Numbered from the stretch's first letter, positions 23,859 through 37,221 are shown. The stretch: DNA of 64,000 nt from Apostichopus japonicus (GCF_037975245.1 NC_092576.1:42567111-42631110); one strand, 5' to 3'. Numbers and translations: made by a program. The notes: generated by a model from the letters alone, not told the origin.

Positions 23859-24641
23859 CCCCCCCCTATCTCACTGAAGAGCCATTTTTGTTATTGGTTT
23901 ATTTTCTGATTTTGCTTTTACGACATATAAATATCCTTTTATTACTCTGCGTATGTATCTTATATATATTTTTTTTACTACGTTATATCCCATGCAAAGT
24001 GCTCCGATATATTCTTTTATGTTTATAAGTGCTATATAAATGATGTATTATTGGTATTATTATTACTGTAGGGTACAGTCTAACAGTCTATACCTGAAAC
24101 CTAAATCTGCTGTATGAATTTATGTGTACAGTAAACAGTACATTACAGAACATCAAATCAAGCATTACAGCATTAGTACTTAAACGGTAATCAGCCGACT
24201 GTTACCACAATAAATGTGTGCATATATTTCAGGCATCGGCTTAAATTGTTCATAATGCCTAATTAGAATAATAAATGAAATTGACCAATTGATCTAAAGG
24301 GAGTGACCTAATTAGTCTCTTCAACAATCAAATCTTGATACCGAAAATTTGGACATGTGTTTTCTTAACAACAGAGATCAGTTGGTTGACATTGAGCCTG
24401 TGGATTATTCTATATACTTCACAACTACAAGACTTCTAGAAGTGACCCACACTTACTGGACACTTTACAGAACACTTTATTTATTTATTTTTTATTTGTA
24501 TTTTTTTAACATTTTTTTTTATATATTTTTTTGGCCCTATTTTTTTTTACTGTAGTCAATATTGCCATCTTTATTAATCATGGAATTAATTTATATAGAG
24601 TATATGAAATACTACATGTATGCAAAATGGTTAAATTGCCA

Positions 24642-24752
24642 AGTGGTAAACATTGCTATGCAAAGTGGTAAAATTGCTATGTAAAATGGTAAAATTGCTA
24701 TGCAAAGTGGTAAAGTTGCTATGCAAAGTAGTAAAATTGCTATGCAAAGGCA
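24642..24752 (+). repeat. Short minisatellite upstream of PAQR exon 1
   Basis: Units of about 18-20 bp with GGTAAAATTGCTATGCAAA, five to six copies, ending about 100 bp before the PAQR start codon. It may lie in the promoter or 5' untranslated region. Confidence 0.85.
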
Positions 24753-24856
24753 AACATGCTCTTCCTTTAACCTCCGATTCAAACAGTGTCGTTGTCATCT
24801 TCGTTCTCACAGGTCGATAGCGGGGGATCGCTACCATCACCACCACCACCGCCATC

Positions 24857-27261
24857 ATGTGGACTGTGAAACTTCTCAAAGCGGATCATGTGCCATCAGA
24901 CTTCCGAGAGCCTTTCATCATCACGGGCTACCGGTCCTGTCGATGCACAGTGCTAACCTGCCTGTTCAGTGCCCTTCAGCACACCAACGAAACTCTCAAC
25001 TTCTGGACCCATTTCGCTGGTTTTCTGTTTTTCGTTTGGCAGATGTACCAGACAGGTTAGTTTCTTCATTTGGTTTCTCCTTTTAGCCAAAAGTCTGCTT
25101 TCTTGCACCATTTGTTGTTTTGTTTTGTTTGTACTCCTGTATCCATCCTCAAATATATTCTGAAATGTCTCTTGCAAAATTGAGAATTTTTTTTTTACAA
25201 ATGGTAACATGTATACATTTTGTGACATTATTTTCAATAATTTATTCATATATTCATAAATTCAGCAAAGGAGAAGCCTATCAGCATATTGTTAGTGTCT
25301 GTATTAATATAGTAGATGTATAGTGTGTTGTCTATGAGCTCCATTGTGCATTAAGGTATGTGTGTGTGTGTTAGTTTCACTTAATAGAAATATTTTGTGA
25401 TTTCTGGTTTAGATATCACCAAAAATTAAATTATATTGTTGCAGAAAACATTTTTTATGCTAAAAATATATACGTCTAGCGTACACTTCATTTTTGACAA
25501 GTCTTGAAGTATATATCACCCACAAACTTTCTGCAAACCTACATTGCGCTACATAGCTTAAACTGTACAAAATAACCAAGAGGTCTCAGCACTGTGTACT
25601 ACCCTGTACTACCATGTACCACTGTGTATTACCATGTAATACCGTACACATACTACCCTGTACTACTATGTTCTACCCTGTAGTACTACCGTGTACTACT
25701 ATGTACATTACTACTGTGTACTACTTGTAATACTGTCTACTACTATGTACTGCTGTGTACTAATATGTGCTACTATGTACTACTATGTACTACTGTGTAG
25801 TTACTGTGTACTACTGTGTACTAACGTGTACCAACATATACTACTGTGTACTACTGTGTAGTTACTGTGTACTACTGTGTACTAACGTGTACCAACATAT
25901 ACTACTGTGTACTACTGTGTAGTTACTGTGTACTACTGTGTACTAACGTGTACCAACATATACTACTGTGTACTACTGTGTAGTTACTGTGTACTAACGT
26001 GTACCAACATATACTACTGTGTACTACTGTGTAGTTACTGTGTACTACTGTGTACTAACGTGTACCAACATATACTACTGTGTACTACTGTGTAGTTACT
26101 GTGTACTAACGTGTACCAACATATATTACTGTGTACTACTGTGTAGTTACTGTGTACTACTGTGTACTAACGTGTACCAACATATACTACTGTGTACTAC
26201 TGTGTAGTTACTGTGTACTAACGTGTACCAACATATACTACTGTGTACTACTGTGTAGTTACTGTGTACTACTGTGTACTAACGTGTACCAACATATACT
26301 ACTGTGTACTACTGTATACTACTGTGTACTACTGTGCACGTTGCTGGCTTATAGTCTCTGTTTGGCTTTAGAATGACAATTACAATCATTTCTCTTTCCA
26401 GGTGACAGATATTGGAGTTACAATGATCCCTTCACCTGGGCTTTCACAGCATACCTTATCTCCTGTTGCATCTACCTGCTCACCAGCAGCTGGGCGCACC
26501 TCTTCAGCTGCATGTCCGAGTGGTTCCGACACGTCTGTTTCTTCTTGGACTACGGCGCCCTCAGTGTCTACAGCTTCGGCTGTGCCTTGGTCTACAGCCA
26601 CTACGTGTTTCCCACGGACTACATGGGTACCTGGTTGCACCGGGCTTTCATACCGTTGGCCTTCATCAACGGCGGCTGCTGCACCATGCTAGCATGCAGC
26701 TCCAGGCTGATGCACGAGGGCAGGCTCCGTAAACTATTCCGGATGTTAGCGTTCATGCTGCCGTACTTTTGTTGCAGCGTTCCCCTCCTGTATCGGCTCG
26801 CCTTCTGCCAGGGATCGGAATGCGAGGCGGAGTCGTTCCCGTCCCACAGACGGCAGTTCTGCTGGGCTTTCCTGACGGGCTTCCTCTACGCCTCGCACTT
26901 TCCGGAACGGTTAGCCCCGGGCCGGTTCGACATCGTGGGTCACTCGCATCAGATCTTCCACGTGTGCGGCATGATGGCTACCTACAGCCAGTTTCAGGCG
27001 GTTTCCGTTGACCTGGTCCAGAGGCGGGATGTGATCACATCTCTGGCCCCCGAGGCATCCTTCATGTCCACACTAGGTCTGCTCGTCACCCTCGTCGTCA
27101 TGAACCTACTCATCATCGCGAGCTTCTCCAACTACATCTGGAATCCGGAACAACTGAGGAAGATCAAACACAAACAGGGTCGTAAGACGTTGGTCAACCT
27201 CCTCGAGGAGAGACGGCAGGTTGTCGACCTCCCCGGGGAGGAGGAGAAGAAGCAGGTTTGA
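24857..27261 (+). CDS. PAQR5: Membrane progestin receptor (PAQR5/6 class), two exons
   Basis: CDS joins 24857-25055 and 26402-27261, 352 aa. The ATG has A at -3 and an in-frame TAG about 40 nt upstream. The donor is ACAG/GTTAGT; the acceptor follows TTTCTCTTTCCAG; the split codon is GGT (phase 1) at residue 67. Family marks: FREPFIITGYR near residue 16, TNETLNFWTH (residues 43-52) entering helix 1, a SxxxH pair (S95-H99), D116 in FFLDYGALS, and PERLAPGRFD followed by GHSHQIFHVC with H249 and H253, the HlyIII/PAQR metal-binding pattern. Seven membrane helices fit the hydropathy. Length matches mPRs (330-377 aa). PAQR receptors of this class bind progestins at the cell surface and signal without the nuclear receptor; here the ligand is inferred. 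The basic-acidic tail (KIKHKQGRK...EEEKK) is cytosolic-like. Orthology within PAQR5-9 is not resolved by eye; PAQR5/PAQR6 look nearest. Confidence 0.95.
25585..26338 (+). repeat. Higher-order minisatellite in PAQR intron 1
   Basis: Built of TACTGTGTAC and TAGTTACTG. The landmark CCAACATATA recurs at 25831, 25892, 25953, 26004, 26065, 26116, 26177, 26228 and 26289. Spacings are 61, 61, 51, 61, 51, 61, 51, 61, that is a 112-bp two-part unit. The array ends about 60 bp before the exon 2 acceptor. Open frames in it are repeat artefacts. Confidence 0.93.
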
Positions 27262-28045
27262 TGGAACCACAGTTGCAGCAGGTGCTGTAATTGTGACTCA
27301 AATTTAATAAGAGAAATTAATAATTTAAAAGAAACTGGAGGTAGAGGAGGATTAGCAACTTATACATTTTTCAAGTTTTTCAATTTTTTTTCACTTTTTC
27401 TCAATTTTTTCAATTTTTTTTTCAATTTTTCAATTTTTTCAATTTTTTCATACAGTGATTTTCAATAGAGGCAGATTTTGTCAGCTGACATCAATATGAA
27501 TATTCATAGCCTTCTGAACCACCTTAGAAAAGTGCTTATTTTTTTTCCCAGTCTTTTTTTCTCACACATGTGTTTTTCGTTTGTGGAAGTGGTGGTTACA
27601 ATTTCACCGTGACAATGCTAGCCTTACATTTCGTGTTGCTCCTGCCAAAAGTGCCGTTTAGAACAAAAAAGGCAGTGGCGTCGGGCTGTCAATTTTTTTT
27701 TTTTTTTTTTTTTGCTTCTGAAATAATTTCATTTTCTCAGATTTAGTACAGTGCATTCTATATTTATATATATTTTTTTTTAAGGCTGTACCTTTTTTCT
27801 TCATTTTGAAATGAGTTCTGTCCTGACAACTAGTCTTGGATACCTTGTATAGCAGCCTGAACCAACCTTTCTAAATATCATTTACTATTTTGTTCCCAAA
27901 CATGAAAGAGACCAACTTTTTGTCGGTCAACGTCTTAGAAATGATCTTCTAACGAGGCTGTTTAGTACGTTTATACTTTACTTTTTTAAGCAACGGGAAG
28001 AGTTTTAGATCTGTCTCAAGGAGTTCTTGAAATCATTAAGTGGAT
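27262..28045 (+). other. PAQR 3' flank, T-rich
   Basis: Immediately after the PAQR stop; probably includes the 3' untranslated region. No perfect AATAAA occurs in the first 100 nt; AATTAATAA near 27318 is only a weak variant. TTTTTCAATTTTT runs fill 27365-27450. Confidence 0.45.
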
Positions 28046-28468
28046 TTGCGAATGGTACAGTAGATTTTGGAATGGTACAGTAGATTTGGGAATTGCACAG
28101 TAGATTTGCCAATGGTACAGTAAAGTTGGGAATGGTACAGTAAATTTGGGAACGGTACAGTATATTTGCGATGGTACAGTAGATTTGCCAATGGTACAGC
28201 ATATATGGGAATGGTACAATACAGTAAATTTCGGAACGGTACAGCAGATTTGCCAATGGTACAGTATATTGGAACAGTAGTTTGGGAAATGGTACAGTAG
28301 ATTTGGGAATGGTACAGTTGATTTGGGAATGGTACAGTAGATTTGCCAATGGTACAGTACATTGGCCAATGGTACAGTAGATCGGCCAATGGGACAGAAG
28401 ATTTGCGAATTGCACAGCAGATTTGCCAATGGGAGAGCAGATTTGGGAATGGTACAGTAGATTTGAAA
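28046..28468 (+). repeat. 20-bp minisatellite (GGTACAGTAGATTTGGGAAT)
   Basis: About twenty copies of a 20-21 bp unit with substitutions (TTTGCCAAT or TTTGGGAAT variants). Minus-strand frames through it read as IYCTIPKST-like repeats and are not genes. Confidence 0.93.
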
Positions 28469-28678
28469 ACAGTACAATGTAAACCAGTAAACGTTGACTT
28501 TGCTACATGTGTGGCAGTATGTCTAAACTGTCAGTACGAGCCAAGATTCGGGATTGATATCAAATAGATGGAAGTAAAGATGTTCAGGTGTGAATAGTCA
28601 ATGTAAACGCCAGAAGTAATAGCCTTAAGGTCCGACCTGTTAAGTCTATTTGCGGTGTCTGCCTGGCTACGACTTGCC

Positions 28679-28940
28679 CTCATATTGGCGTGGGGGAGAG
28701 AGACCATGGTGACATCATATTAGCCATGGAAAGACAGTTTGCGGTTAGTGGTTACTTTTAGTGCCCATGACTATTTCAAATCCTGTCGGTCTGTTGAAGT
28801 AATTTCTCATATTGGCGTGGGGGAGAGAGACCATGGTGACATCGTAATAGCCACGGGAAGACAATTTGTGTTTAGTGGCTACTTTTAGTGCCGATGGCTA
28901 ATTCAAATCCAGTGCCGATGGCTATTTCAAATCCAGTAAA
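28679..28940 (+). repeat. 129-bp tandem duplication
   Basis: CTCATATTGGCGTGGGGGAG begins at 28679 and again at 28808, with the following block repeated at about 90% identity; a third partial copy of the tail (GCCGATGGCTATTTCAAATC) follows. Confidence 0.85.
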
Positions 28941-29159
28941 CTTGCGTTCGGCTTGTTACCATGGCTTAATATCGGATAGTCTGAAGAGGTTAATTTCCAG
29001 GATTGTTGTGGGACAAGTAAAATAAAAGACACCTTTAATATTTAATTTTGGAAGAAAACCAATTTTAAAATTGTCTTTGCTGTTAGATCTAAACCTTTTC
29101 TGACATCTGACTAGATTTTCTTTTTGTATGGACAAAGTTTCGTAGAAAATAAAAAAATC

Positions 29160-29222
29160 ATCTTCCTCCCTCCCCCTCCTCCCTCCCTCCCCCCTCCCCC
29201 TCCCCCCTCCCCCTCCCCCCAA
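29160..29222. repeat. Polypyrimidine CCCTCC tract
   Basis: A C/T-only run of about 60 bp, mirror-symmetric in part. Confidence 0.9.
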
Positions 29223-30565
29223 CTTTTTTCTTTCCTAAATTTGAAATGCAGTCTCCTTTAAATTGCAACAGACAACCATACGTATACACTTACATAATGG
29301 ATTTGCAGCAGTGCAAGTTACTTGTTTTTTCCATGGTTAAAAAAAAAAATCTTTACATCCATTCACCTGTTTGACACCCACGAAGGTTAAAGCCTTGAAA
29401 AAGACAATTCAGATAGTTGGAAGTTCTTTATTTTGCTTTAATGGGCAGTATAATATGCAATGACATGCCTGAATGGTTTGAAATTGATAAAACGTAGCAG
29501 CAAAATAACAACTCATCCATAATTGATAGGGTGCTCAGGTGTCTTGATGTATGACCTTGATACAACCAGGTTGATATATTTTTTTAATTTTTTTTTTTCT
29601 TTAATAACAAGCTGCTTATATCTAAGTACTACAAAAAAAAAATCGCTTTACGTATTAAATTTGGCTACCAAAGTTAGATGGCCTGCTGTTTTTCATCCTG
29701 CCCTTGACCTAATCCACATGCTAGCAAGGATTCAGATCGCAAATTTGGCCAATATTTATATAAAATATAAAAACATTTTGAGCATGGTGAAGTCGGCCTA
29801 CTGTACGGTAGTATGGTTAAGAAAAATTTTAGAGCTTTCTCAAAGGAGTGCAGGCTTCATTTTTTAACATTTCAGAAAACCAAAGGGATTTTACTATCAA
29901 GTGAGGGAGAGAGAGAGAGACACCACCTTGTTAGGAGTCTTTTTTTTTGTGAGTCACTTTTTTGTTTGATACTGTCAGTGTGAATCCCCCCAAACCGTAA
30001 ACCACATATCACCCTTTGAGATTGTCAGGGGAATCCCCTAAACCATACCAGATAAAACACATATTTACACACATAAATACCACCAACCCTCTTTGTTACA
30101 AGATAAGGCTTCAAATATTCACCTTTCTCTCTCCCAGGTCAAATAAAGACCGGAATGTTATTGTTTAATGTATCGTTTATGAGGTATGAGAAAGACCCCC
30201 CCCCACCCGCCCATTTATTGATTTGGTAATTTTTTTTTGGGGGGGGATACAGAGTTTACATAATTATTTTATACACCAAGGACTACTGACACGTCCCAAT
30301 TTAGGCGTTCAGTTTTCGAGGGTACTGCAAAACTGTTACCCAAATTGATCATACTGTACATACATAACCGGAAGCATGCATTGTAAATGTTCATCACGTT
30401 GAACAGAACTGACTGCATTATTCGTGGAACATTTACTAGACCTCTAGTCAATAGGGAACTTTTGTTGATTTGGTCTAAGCCAAAGTAAAGGAAAGAAAAA
30501 GAACCAGAACAAAATTGCTAGCTTTTAACTTCACCCATTCTTTTCAAGATGGTTGAACGATCCCT
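29223..30565. other. Intergenic, nothing recognised
   Basis: AT-rich with T and A homopolymers. The 114-codon frame at 29523-29867 is mostly phenylalanine from T runs and is not credible. Confidence 0.35.
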
Positions 30566-30803
30566 TTATTCTGTCTCAGTGAATATGACTCCTAAAGAAA
30601 AGAAATATTGATTGCCAGCCAAGCCACAATTCGTTGTCAGTATTTCTGAAAGGTCGTATCCATCATGGTTGACTGGCGCTTGAGAAAAAGCTTTATGCCA
30701 GCGAATTGAGTATCTGGGTGAACTTGGTCTGTATTGTGTGTGCAGAGTAGTAGCATAGTTTGTATACAGAGAGTATCTAGATAAATCAATAAGGTGCACT
30801 AAC
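30566..30803 (-). CDS. Possible 3'-terminal coding exon, unknown gene
   Basis: On the minus strand a strong acceptor (TTCTTTTTTTTTTGTTCCTAAAG) is followed at once by an open frame of 78 codons after one split base. The peptide includes YRPSSPRYSIRWHKAFSQAP and NCGLAGNQYFFSLGVIF. The TAA stop lies inside an AATAAA (complement of 30565-30570), so the transcript would have a very short 3' end. The composition is protein-like and not repetitive. I do not recognise the family and cannot find the upstream exon. Confidence 0.35.
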
Positions 30804-32999
30804 CTTTAGGAACAAAAAAAAAGAATAATTAAAACAAACTGGTATATGTTGTATTATCTGTTGGTCAAAAACTTCTCTGTTGCCTTCTCTGTTGCTATGA
30901 CAACAGTTGCCCCTCTGAGGGTTAGGTTTGAATGAGTGCAGATAACACAATAGGTTTACTGGACTGTTTTACTAAGTTATACTTTATCTGATGGCTCTAA
31001 TAATAGACTGATCCGGTCCAGTGGCCTCCAATACAGTAGCGCCCTGTTAGGATGTCTGACCTACAGTGGTGTGAAGGTTTCAAGAATAACACTGTGTGCT
31101 TAAGAGCTCAATTTTACCAAGTCAGGTATTGAAACACTGCCTCTTTAATTTGATGGTGCATTTATAGTATGTAATTTCCCATTCCACAGTTATAGATGTA
31201 TTAAAGGGGGGACTGAGGTACTCGGATGATTTCGTGTTAAAATGTACAAGTAGTACAACTGGTTTAACAACTACAGCACAGCCACCCTGGGAGTGTACCT
31301 ATCCATTACTAAGCACTGCTTGTGACGAGGGTGTTGCCTTTCAAATTTTTCTTCTCTCTACCCAACCCTCCACTACCCCCTCTCTCCCCTCCCCTGCCCA
31401 CACAGCTTGAATCCCCCTCCCTACCTCCCTTACATTTGTGTATGATTTATGACAGTACAGTAGTGAAATAGAAATTTTTTATGGAATGATGCATGGCTAA
31501 TATAAAATTAAGACCCAACACTTTGCAAACACAAATTGTCTTTTTCAGCCAATTAGAATGAGCCCTTGAGGTTGTTCGTATAGGGAAACCAGTACATATA
31601 TGTTTTATGAATATTAATAAACTATATTTATATTATATATGCATATGAACAAACACATGTGCAGCCTTGATTTATGCATTTGTATGATCGTTCAAGGGAG
31701 GACGTTTTTGCTGGTACGCTTGGATCTACCTCGCTGTTTTTTCTGTCGATAAAATGAAAGAACTTTGTAACTAAAGTCAGTGTTACACTTACTTGTATGC
31801 AAAAAGCATGGTACATGTGTCTGTTGATATCTTGTTGTATATCACTGGGTTGCTCGCTCTTCTCAGCCAATCAAATACGCTCAAATTCGCCAGGAATCCG
31901 ATTAGAAACCGGATTCGCAGCTGTTTAAAAGTTTGTCTGCATTTGTTAAACCTGCCCTTTTTTTTTTATTTCTTTTTCTGACTGTGCATGTTAGCAAACT
32001 ATTTAAATTACTCACACTGCCAGGTTCCTGAAGAGTGGCGACTTCTCAGTTCTTTCTCTAAGCAGGGTTTCAAAATGGACGCCTGTTGATTAGTTTTGAC
32101 GTAAAAGTTATCGTTTGCTATCCAGATACGATTCTTGGAAGTTTTGACCTCGTCCTCGCAATTATTCGCCAAGGTGTCGTAGGAGGAGAAAAGTTAAAGG
32201 GGTAGTGTCCGAAGGTAATTTTCTTTTTTTTCGTTTTTTGTTTTGTTTAAACTTCTGAAAAGAGGAATATTTTATGAGATTAGCATCTTGTTGAAATTTG
32301 CCGTCAAAATTCCTAACTGTCCATTTTATGAGCTAAAAGTATTGAAAGTGACAAGGTTATAACAATTGCACCCTAACCGACAAAAAACACAAAAAAAAAC
32401 ATTTTTGGATTGCAGATTGATTTTCACTCTTGATTTAGACCTTGGAATTTACAGAGAGTTTCGGCTGAACCGAAAGAAGGTGTGAATTTTACTAAACGTC
32501 TACACGGTTTTTGTATTGTGTATTATAATGCACTCAATTAGTTGGTATCAGATTTTGCTTCAACATAACTAAAGTTTATAACAATTTCAGAGGATTCATA
32601 TCTCACAAAGCTGTTTGAAAGAATGTGAATTTTGGGCACGCTTCCTACATTATGGCTGTTACTAAAAAACATAAAATTACTCCATGACTTTATCATTTTA
32701 GTCTGTTACTGTGATCAAAATTTAAATTCTTAAATGATATAATTTAGGTATCTTTCGAACTGTTATCATACAGCCCCAGCCAGGACACACTCACCCGATG
32801 TATTAACCATGTAGTTGATATCTGTGATTCAAGTACATTATCTCTGATAATGGGCATACCAAATGGTTAGGTGGAAGTAGAGGACAGTACGACCCACATT
32901 CGTTGTCTGTGACTGTCAGTGGATGTAACATTGTGACAGTGGACAATTAATGCATTGTATGTACTCTGTGGACATTACATACCTGTCATAGTGGACTAA
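30804..32999. other. Intergenic, nothing recognised
   Basis: Long AT-rich stretch with a C/T-rich run at about 31358-31430. The minus-strand frame 31628-31870 lacks homology or splice context. Confidence 0.35.
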
Positions 33000-33720
33000 C
33001 ATTGTTTTTGATGGAGGACGTCATGTTGTCAGTCATTGTGAAAAGTACATTTTATATCACGGTGGACATTACATTATCTGTCATAGTGGACATTGAATCG
33101 TCTGTCATAGTGGACTAACATTGTGATGGTGGACATCATGTTGTCAGTCATTGTGAAAAGTACATTTTATATCACGGTGGACATTACATTATCTGTCATA
33201 GTGGACATTGAATTGTCTGTCGTAGTGGACTTACGTTGTTTGTGATGTAGGACAATAAATTGTCTGTCATAGTGGACTAACATTTTCTATCATAGTGGAC
33301 ATTGTCTTGTCTGTCATAGTGGACTAACATTGTGATGTAGAACAATAAATTGTCTGTCATAGTAGAAAGTACATTTTCTATCACAGTGGACATTACATTA
33401 TCTGTCATAGTGGACATTGAATTGTTTGTCATAATGGACTAACATTGTTTGTGATGTAGGACAATAAATTAACTGTCATAGTGGAAAGTACATTTTCTGT
33501 CATAATGAACATTGTCTTATCTGTCATAGTGGACAATAGTATTGTCTATTTTAGAGAGACAGTAGACTGTGTCAGATAATGGACATAAAATTATGTAATA
33601 GTGGACAATACTTTGTCTGTGGTAGTGGACTAACATTGCTTTGTCTGTGGTAGTGGACATTTCTTTGTCTGTGGTAGTGGACAGGACTCTGTCTGTGGTA
33701 ATGGACATTACCTTGTTCTA
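33000..33720 (+). repeat. Decayed tandem repeat, TCTGTCATAGTGGACATTACAT
   Basis: Some thirty degenerate copies of CTGTCATAGTGGAC plus 8-12 variable bases. A longer block with CATCATGTTGTCAGTCATTG occurs twice (about 33027 and 33136). The right end grades into a TTTGTCTGTGGTAGTGGACA subfamily. Confidence 0.85.
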
Positions 33721-34589
33721 CTGCCGCATTTTTGCATGTCTTTGTTAGTCCTAGGGTGCCGTGGCAACAGTAACAACAGAACATAACAGTAAATACTGTT
33801 ATCTGACCATCAAATTTGAGTTTTTTCCGTAAGATATTCGTACTGTACTAAAGTGACCCAACATACAGTTTGCTCATGACTGCCTAACCATGTGCATAGT
33901 AGCACTGTTGTAGCTGCCTGCCTGTACCTAAAGCACTAAGGATCTTTTTCACAAATCTGAATAACTTCCCAAACATTTTCTTCCCCCTCTCCCCTCCCTC
34001 CTATAAACTTTTGAATTTTCTGTCTATACATCTTTGACTCTTGAACATGTAAATGGTTACCGTGACGATGATGGCACTAAATATCCAAGGCTCTGTACAG
34101 TAGTATTTAACATGTATGCATTTAAATTGCAATATTTATTATCTAATTAGCATAAAAGGATGTTAGTTTAAGAGCTTTGTTGAATATTCATGTTATTCTG
34201 GATAATTATGTTGAAAATAAGTAGCTAGAGAAAAATCAATATTTGCCATCGGTTCTGCTACTTTGTCAGGTTTTTTGGAGGCTAGTAAACACAGGGTTGT
34301 ATTCAACTTGAAACACTGGCAATTATTAAATATTCCCACTACTCTGTCAAAGCTTTACCGCACAGTTTTGTTATTATCGTCATGAAAATGCCTAGACATA
34401 GCCTGCTAGCGGCAAAATCAAACAAGGTCACCAGGTCTCAAGGTAAATGCCAGTCCTGCTGCTCATTTCATAATTAATCTGTGTAGAAAATGTTTGACAG
34501 CTGATCCCACTAAACTGGTTTACTCATTTACAGGAATACTCAAAACTGTACAAACATGATTGTTTAATCAGTAAACATTCTGTCAAGGA

Positions 34590-35200
34590 TGGTGAGGGGG
34601 GCTGCAGCCAGGCTGCCTACTGTAGATGGTGAATCTGTTGTGCATACTGTACCGTACTTTGTATTTGGAGCTGTATCAAGAGGCAGACATGGTATGCCTT
34701 TAAAAGGTACTGTGTGAAGAGCAGGATAGTGAGGCTGCAGCCAGGCTGCCTAGGGTGAATCTGTTGTTCATACTGTACCATACTGTGTAATGGAGCTGTA
34801 TCGAGAGGCAGATATGTTATTCCTTTATAAGGTACTGTGTGAAGAGAAGGATGTTGAGGGTGGCTGCAGCCAGGCTGCCTAGGGTAAATCTGTTGTGCAT
34901 ACTGTACCATACTGTGTAATGGAGCTGTATGGAGAGGCAGACATGGTATTCCTTTATAAGGTACTGTGTAAAGAGAAGGATGGTGAGGGGGGCTGCAGCC
35001 AAGCTGCCTAGGGTGAATCTGTTGTGCATACTGTACCGTACTGTGTAATGGAGCTGTATCGAGAGGCAGACATGGTATTCCTTTATAAGGCACTGTGTGA
35101 AGAGAAGGATGGTGAGGGGGGCTGCAGCCAGGCTGCCTAGGGTGAATCTGTTGTGCCTGTACTGTACCATACTGTGTAATGGAGCTGCATTCTAAAAGTA
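34590..35200 (+). repeat. 129-bp tandem repeat (five copies)
   Basis: GCTGCAGCCAGGCTGCCTA recurs at 34601, 34734, 34863, 34992 and 35121; the last three steps are exactly 129 bp. Because 129 is 43 codons and lacks stops on the minus strand, a 203-codon minus frame spans it. No family match; treated as a satellite. Confidence 0.9.
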
Positions 35201-36119
35201 TCTGGTCACTATTAAAAGTACCTGACAAGATATTCAGGTTGGTTTCAGGCTTTCAGCACAGTTACTCTTTGTTATGCTGGTTGGGAGTAAGGGTAAGGTA
35301 GGGGGCCGGGGGGAGGAAGGGGAGCCGGTGAAGCGTTAGGCGGAACTCAAACCTCAAGGACATATAGTCAGGATGGTGCTCTTGGTAGTATTATGTACCC
35401 TGCCAGTAAAGTGTTTAACCAACTTTATTTCAATTGTTATGTAATGTTATGTCCAAAGGTTCTTGCTTTTGTATATTTCAGTCACTCTACTCATTTATAC
35501 CAACTCTTTCAATGGTGCACATAAACCCTGCAGAATCCGAGGGCAAAATGACGATCTGCTGGGGGTGGGGCGGGGGAGGTGGGTCTGGTGGTGGTATGAA
35601 GTGTTTTTTTTGTTTTAAGAAGCGGACCTAACGTCTTTTCAAACTTGAAGTGCCGTTAAAGAGAAAGAAACTTATAAGATGATATTTTGGTGTTCAACAT
35701 CCCAGAGTTTTTATTTTCATTCATTGAATGTTTGCATGATCTGCTTACCCGCACTGTTCAATGAACATGTGTGATTTATTTAGTGGAGGCAGTCAGTTTG
35801 GAGTTAGTCTGTAGTTAATGGTAGAATTGCCTTTATTGTACCAAACGTTGCATAGTACCAGTAGATTAGCCTTGGAAGTGAATGTCGTAGTTTCGGAATT
35901 GTGTGATAGTTTTCTATGAAGGCAACCACATCCCATGCGGTGCTGGAATTTACGCAAGATTAAAACGTAAAGATTGGCCCAAAAAAAAAAAAAATATCGC
36001 TGTCTATCAGCCTACATAGTGCAGTCTAGCTTGGTTAAAAAGACAATTTTTTTATTTTTTGATAATTATTATTATTTTTTGGGTATTTTCATATTGCAAC
36101 CAGCCAGTTGGAACATTTT

Positions 36120-36310
36120 TCTAAACTGTCCTCCCACTGTATCGTGCTGCGAAGCACTGATACTGACAGTAGAAACAGTTTCCTGACCTTTATCTGATTC
36201 TAATGCTGATACCACTCTATACTGTCCTCTCGTATCATGCTTCAAAGCACTCTTACTGACAGTATGAACAGTTCCTAAACCTTTATCTGAACCAAATGCT
36301 AATTACCACT
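36120..36310 (+). repeat. Two dispersed monomers of the 91-bp satellite
   Basis: Each has ACTGTCCTCCC/TCTCGTATC, GCTTCAAAGCACT and CTGACAGTATGAACAGTTCC. They stand 2.3 kb away from the main array. Confidence 0.8.
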
Positions 36311-37221
36311 ATACACTGTAATCTTTAATAATATACTTTGTCCATTTGGTAAATATTTGGCTGAAAAAAAGAAATTTTTTGTGATCGAACGGCAACTGTG
36401 TTGTACAGTATGTATATAGTATGTTAAATGTGTACTCCAACTCCAAGTGTCAGAAAGTCAATAATAGCAACGTCGTTGCTCGACGTTTTTATTTTTTCAT
36501 CAATAAATGATAATTTATAAATTTGCAAATCTAGACTTGGGGACAGTAAAAGGCTTGTCTTTCGAATTCCTCTGTTACTTTGTCATCATGCATTTATATG
36601 AAAAAAAAAGAAAAAATTATAAATTATGAGCTATATTCTATGAGAGTCGAAGTGAGTGCTCTAAGTGAGCACTTCCAAACTTGAGATATTTTGCGAGTTA
36701 ATGTTCAAAAACATTGTCATAATGTTGTGTAACTTGTGTGCAGTGCAACATAAACTAGGACCGGTCACTATATGGTAGAATTATTTAAAATTTACGTTAA
36801 ATTTAAAATTTGAAAGAATTAGAAGAAAGATGTGTGTAGTGATTCTTGAGGAATTTGATAAAAAAAACACTGTTTGAGATTTTGGGATTTTCTTTTTACT
36901 CTTACTGAAGGGCAGGTCAAAGGTTACATTGGTGAACCTGCATATTCAAGTTTTATTAATTAATATTCATAACATATGAATATTCAGTAGTGAGTTTCTT
37001 TTTGTAGGACTCTGCTCTTTTGATTGGCTGCTGTTGCTTGGGCCTTGAAGAGTGAAATGTCAACCTCTAAATCTTTCACGTAAAACATTGATGAAATTAT
37101 AAGATACCATCTCTGGAAACAAAGCTTTTGATGTTATTGAATATTCAGAACAGATAATATTGAGTTTATGAATATTTTATGATATTAAAATGCTTTCACC
37201 AACCAGATGGGACGACTTTTA

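Noticed and set aside
25907-26376. Tyr/Cys-rich frames in the PAQR intron, spaced 112 bp apart
   Set aside because: Identical repeated frames of a minisatellite; between two well-supported exons.
28005-28477. Long minus-strand frames in three phases
   Set aside because: Produced by the 20-bp GGTACAGTAGATTT minisatellite.
34617-35228. 203-codon minus-strand frame with 43-residue repeats
   Set aside because: A 129-bp tandem repeat that happens to lack stops in this frame; no homologue recognised.
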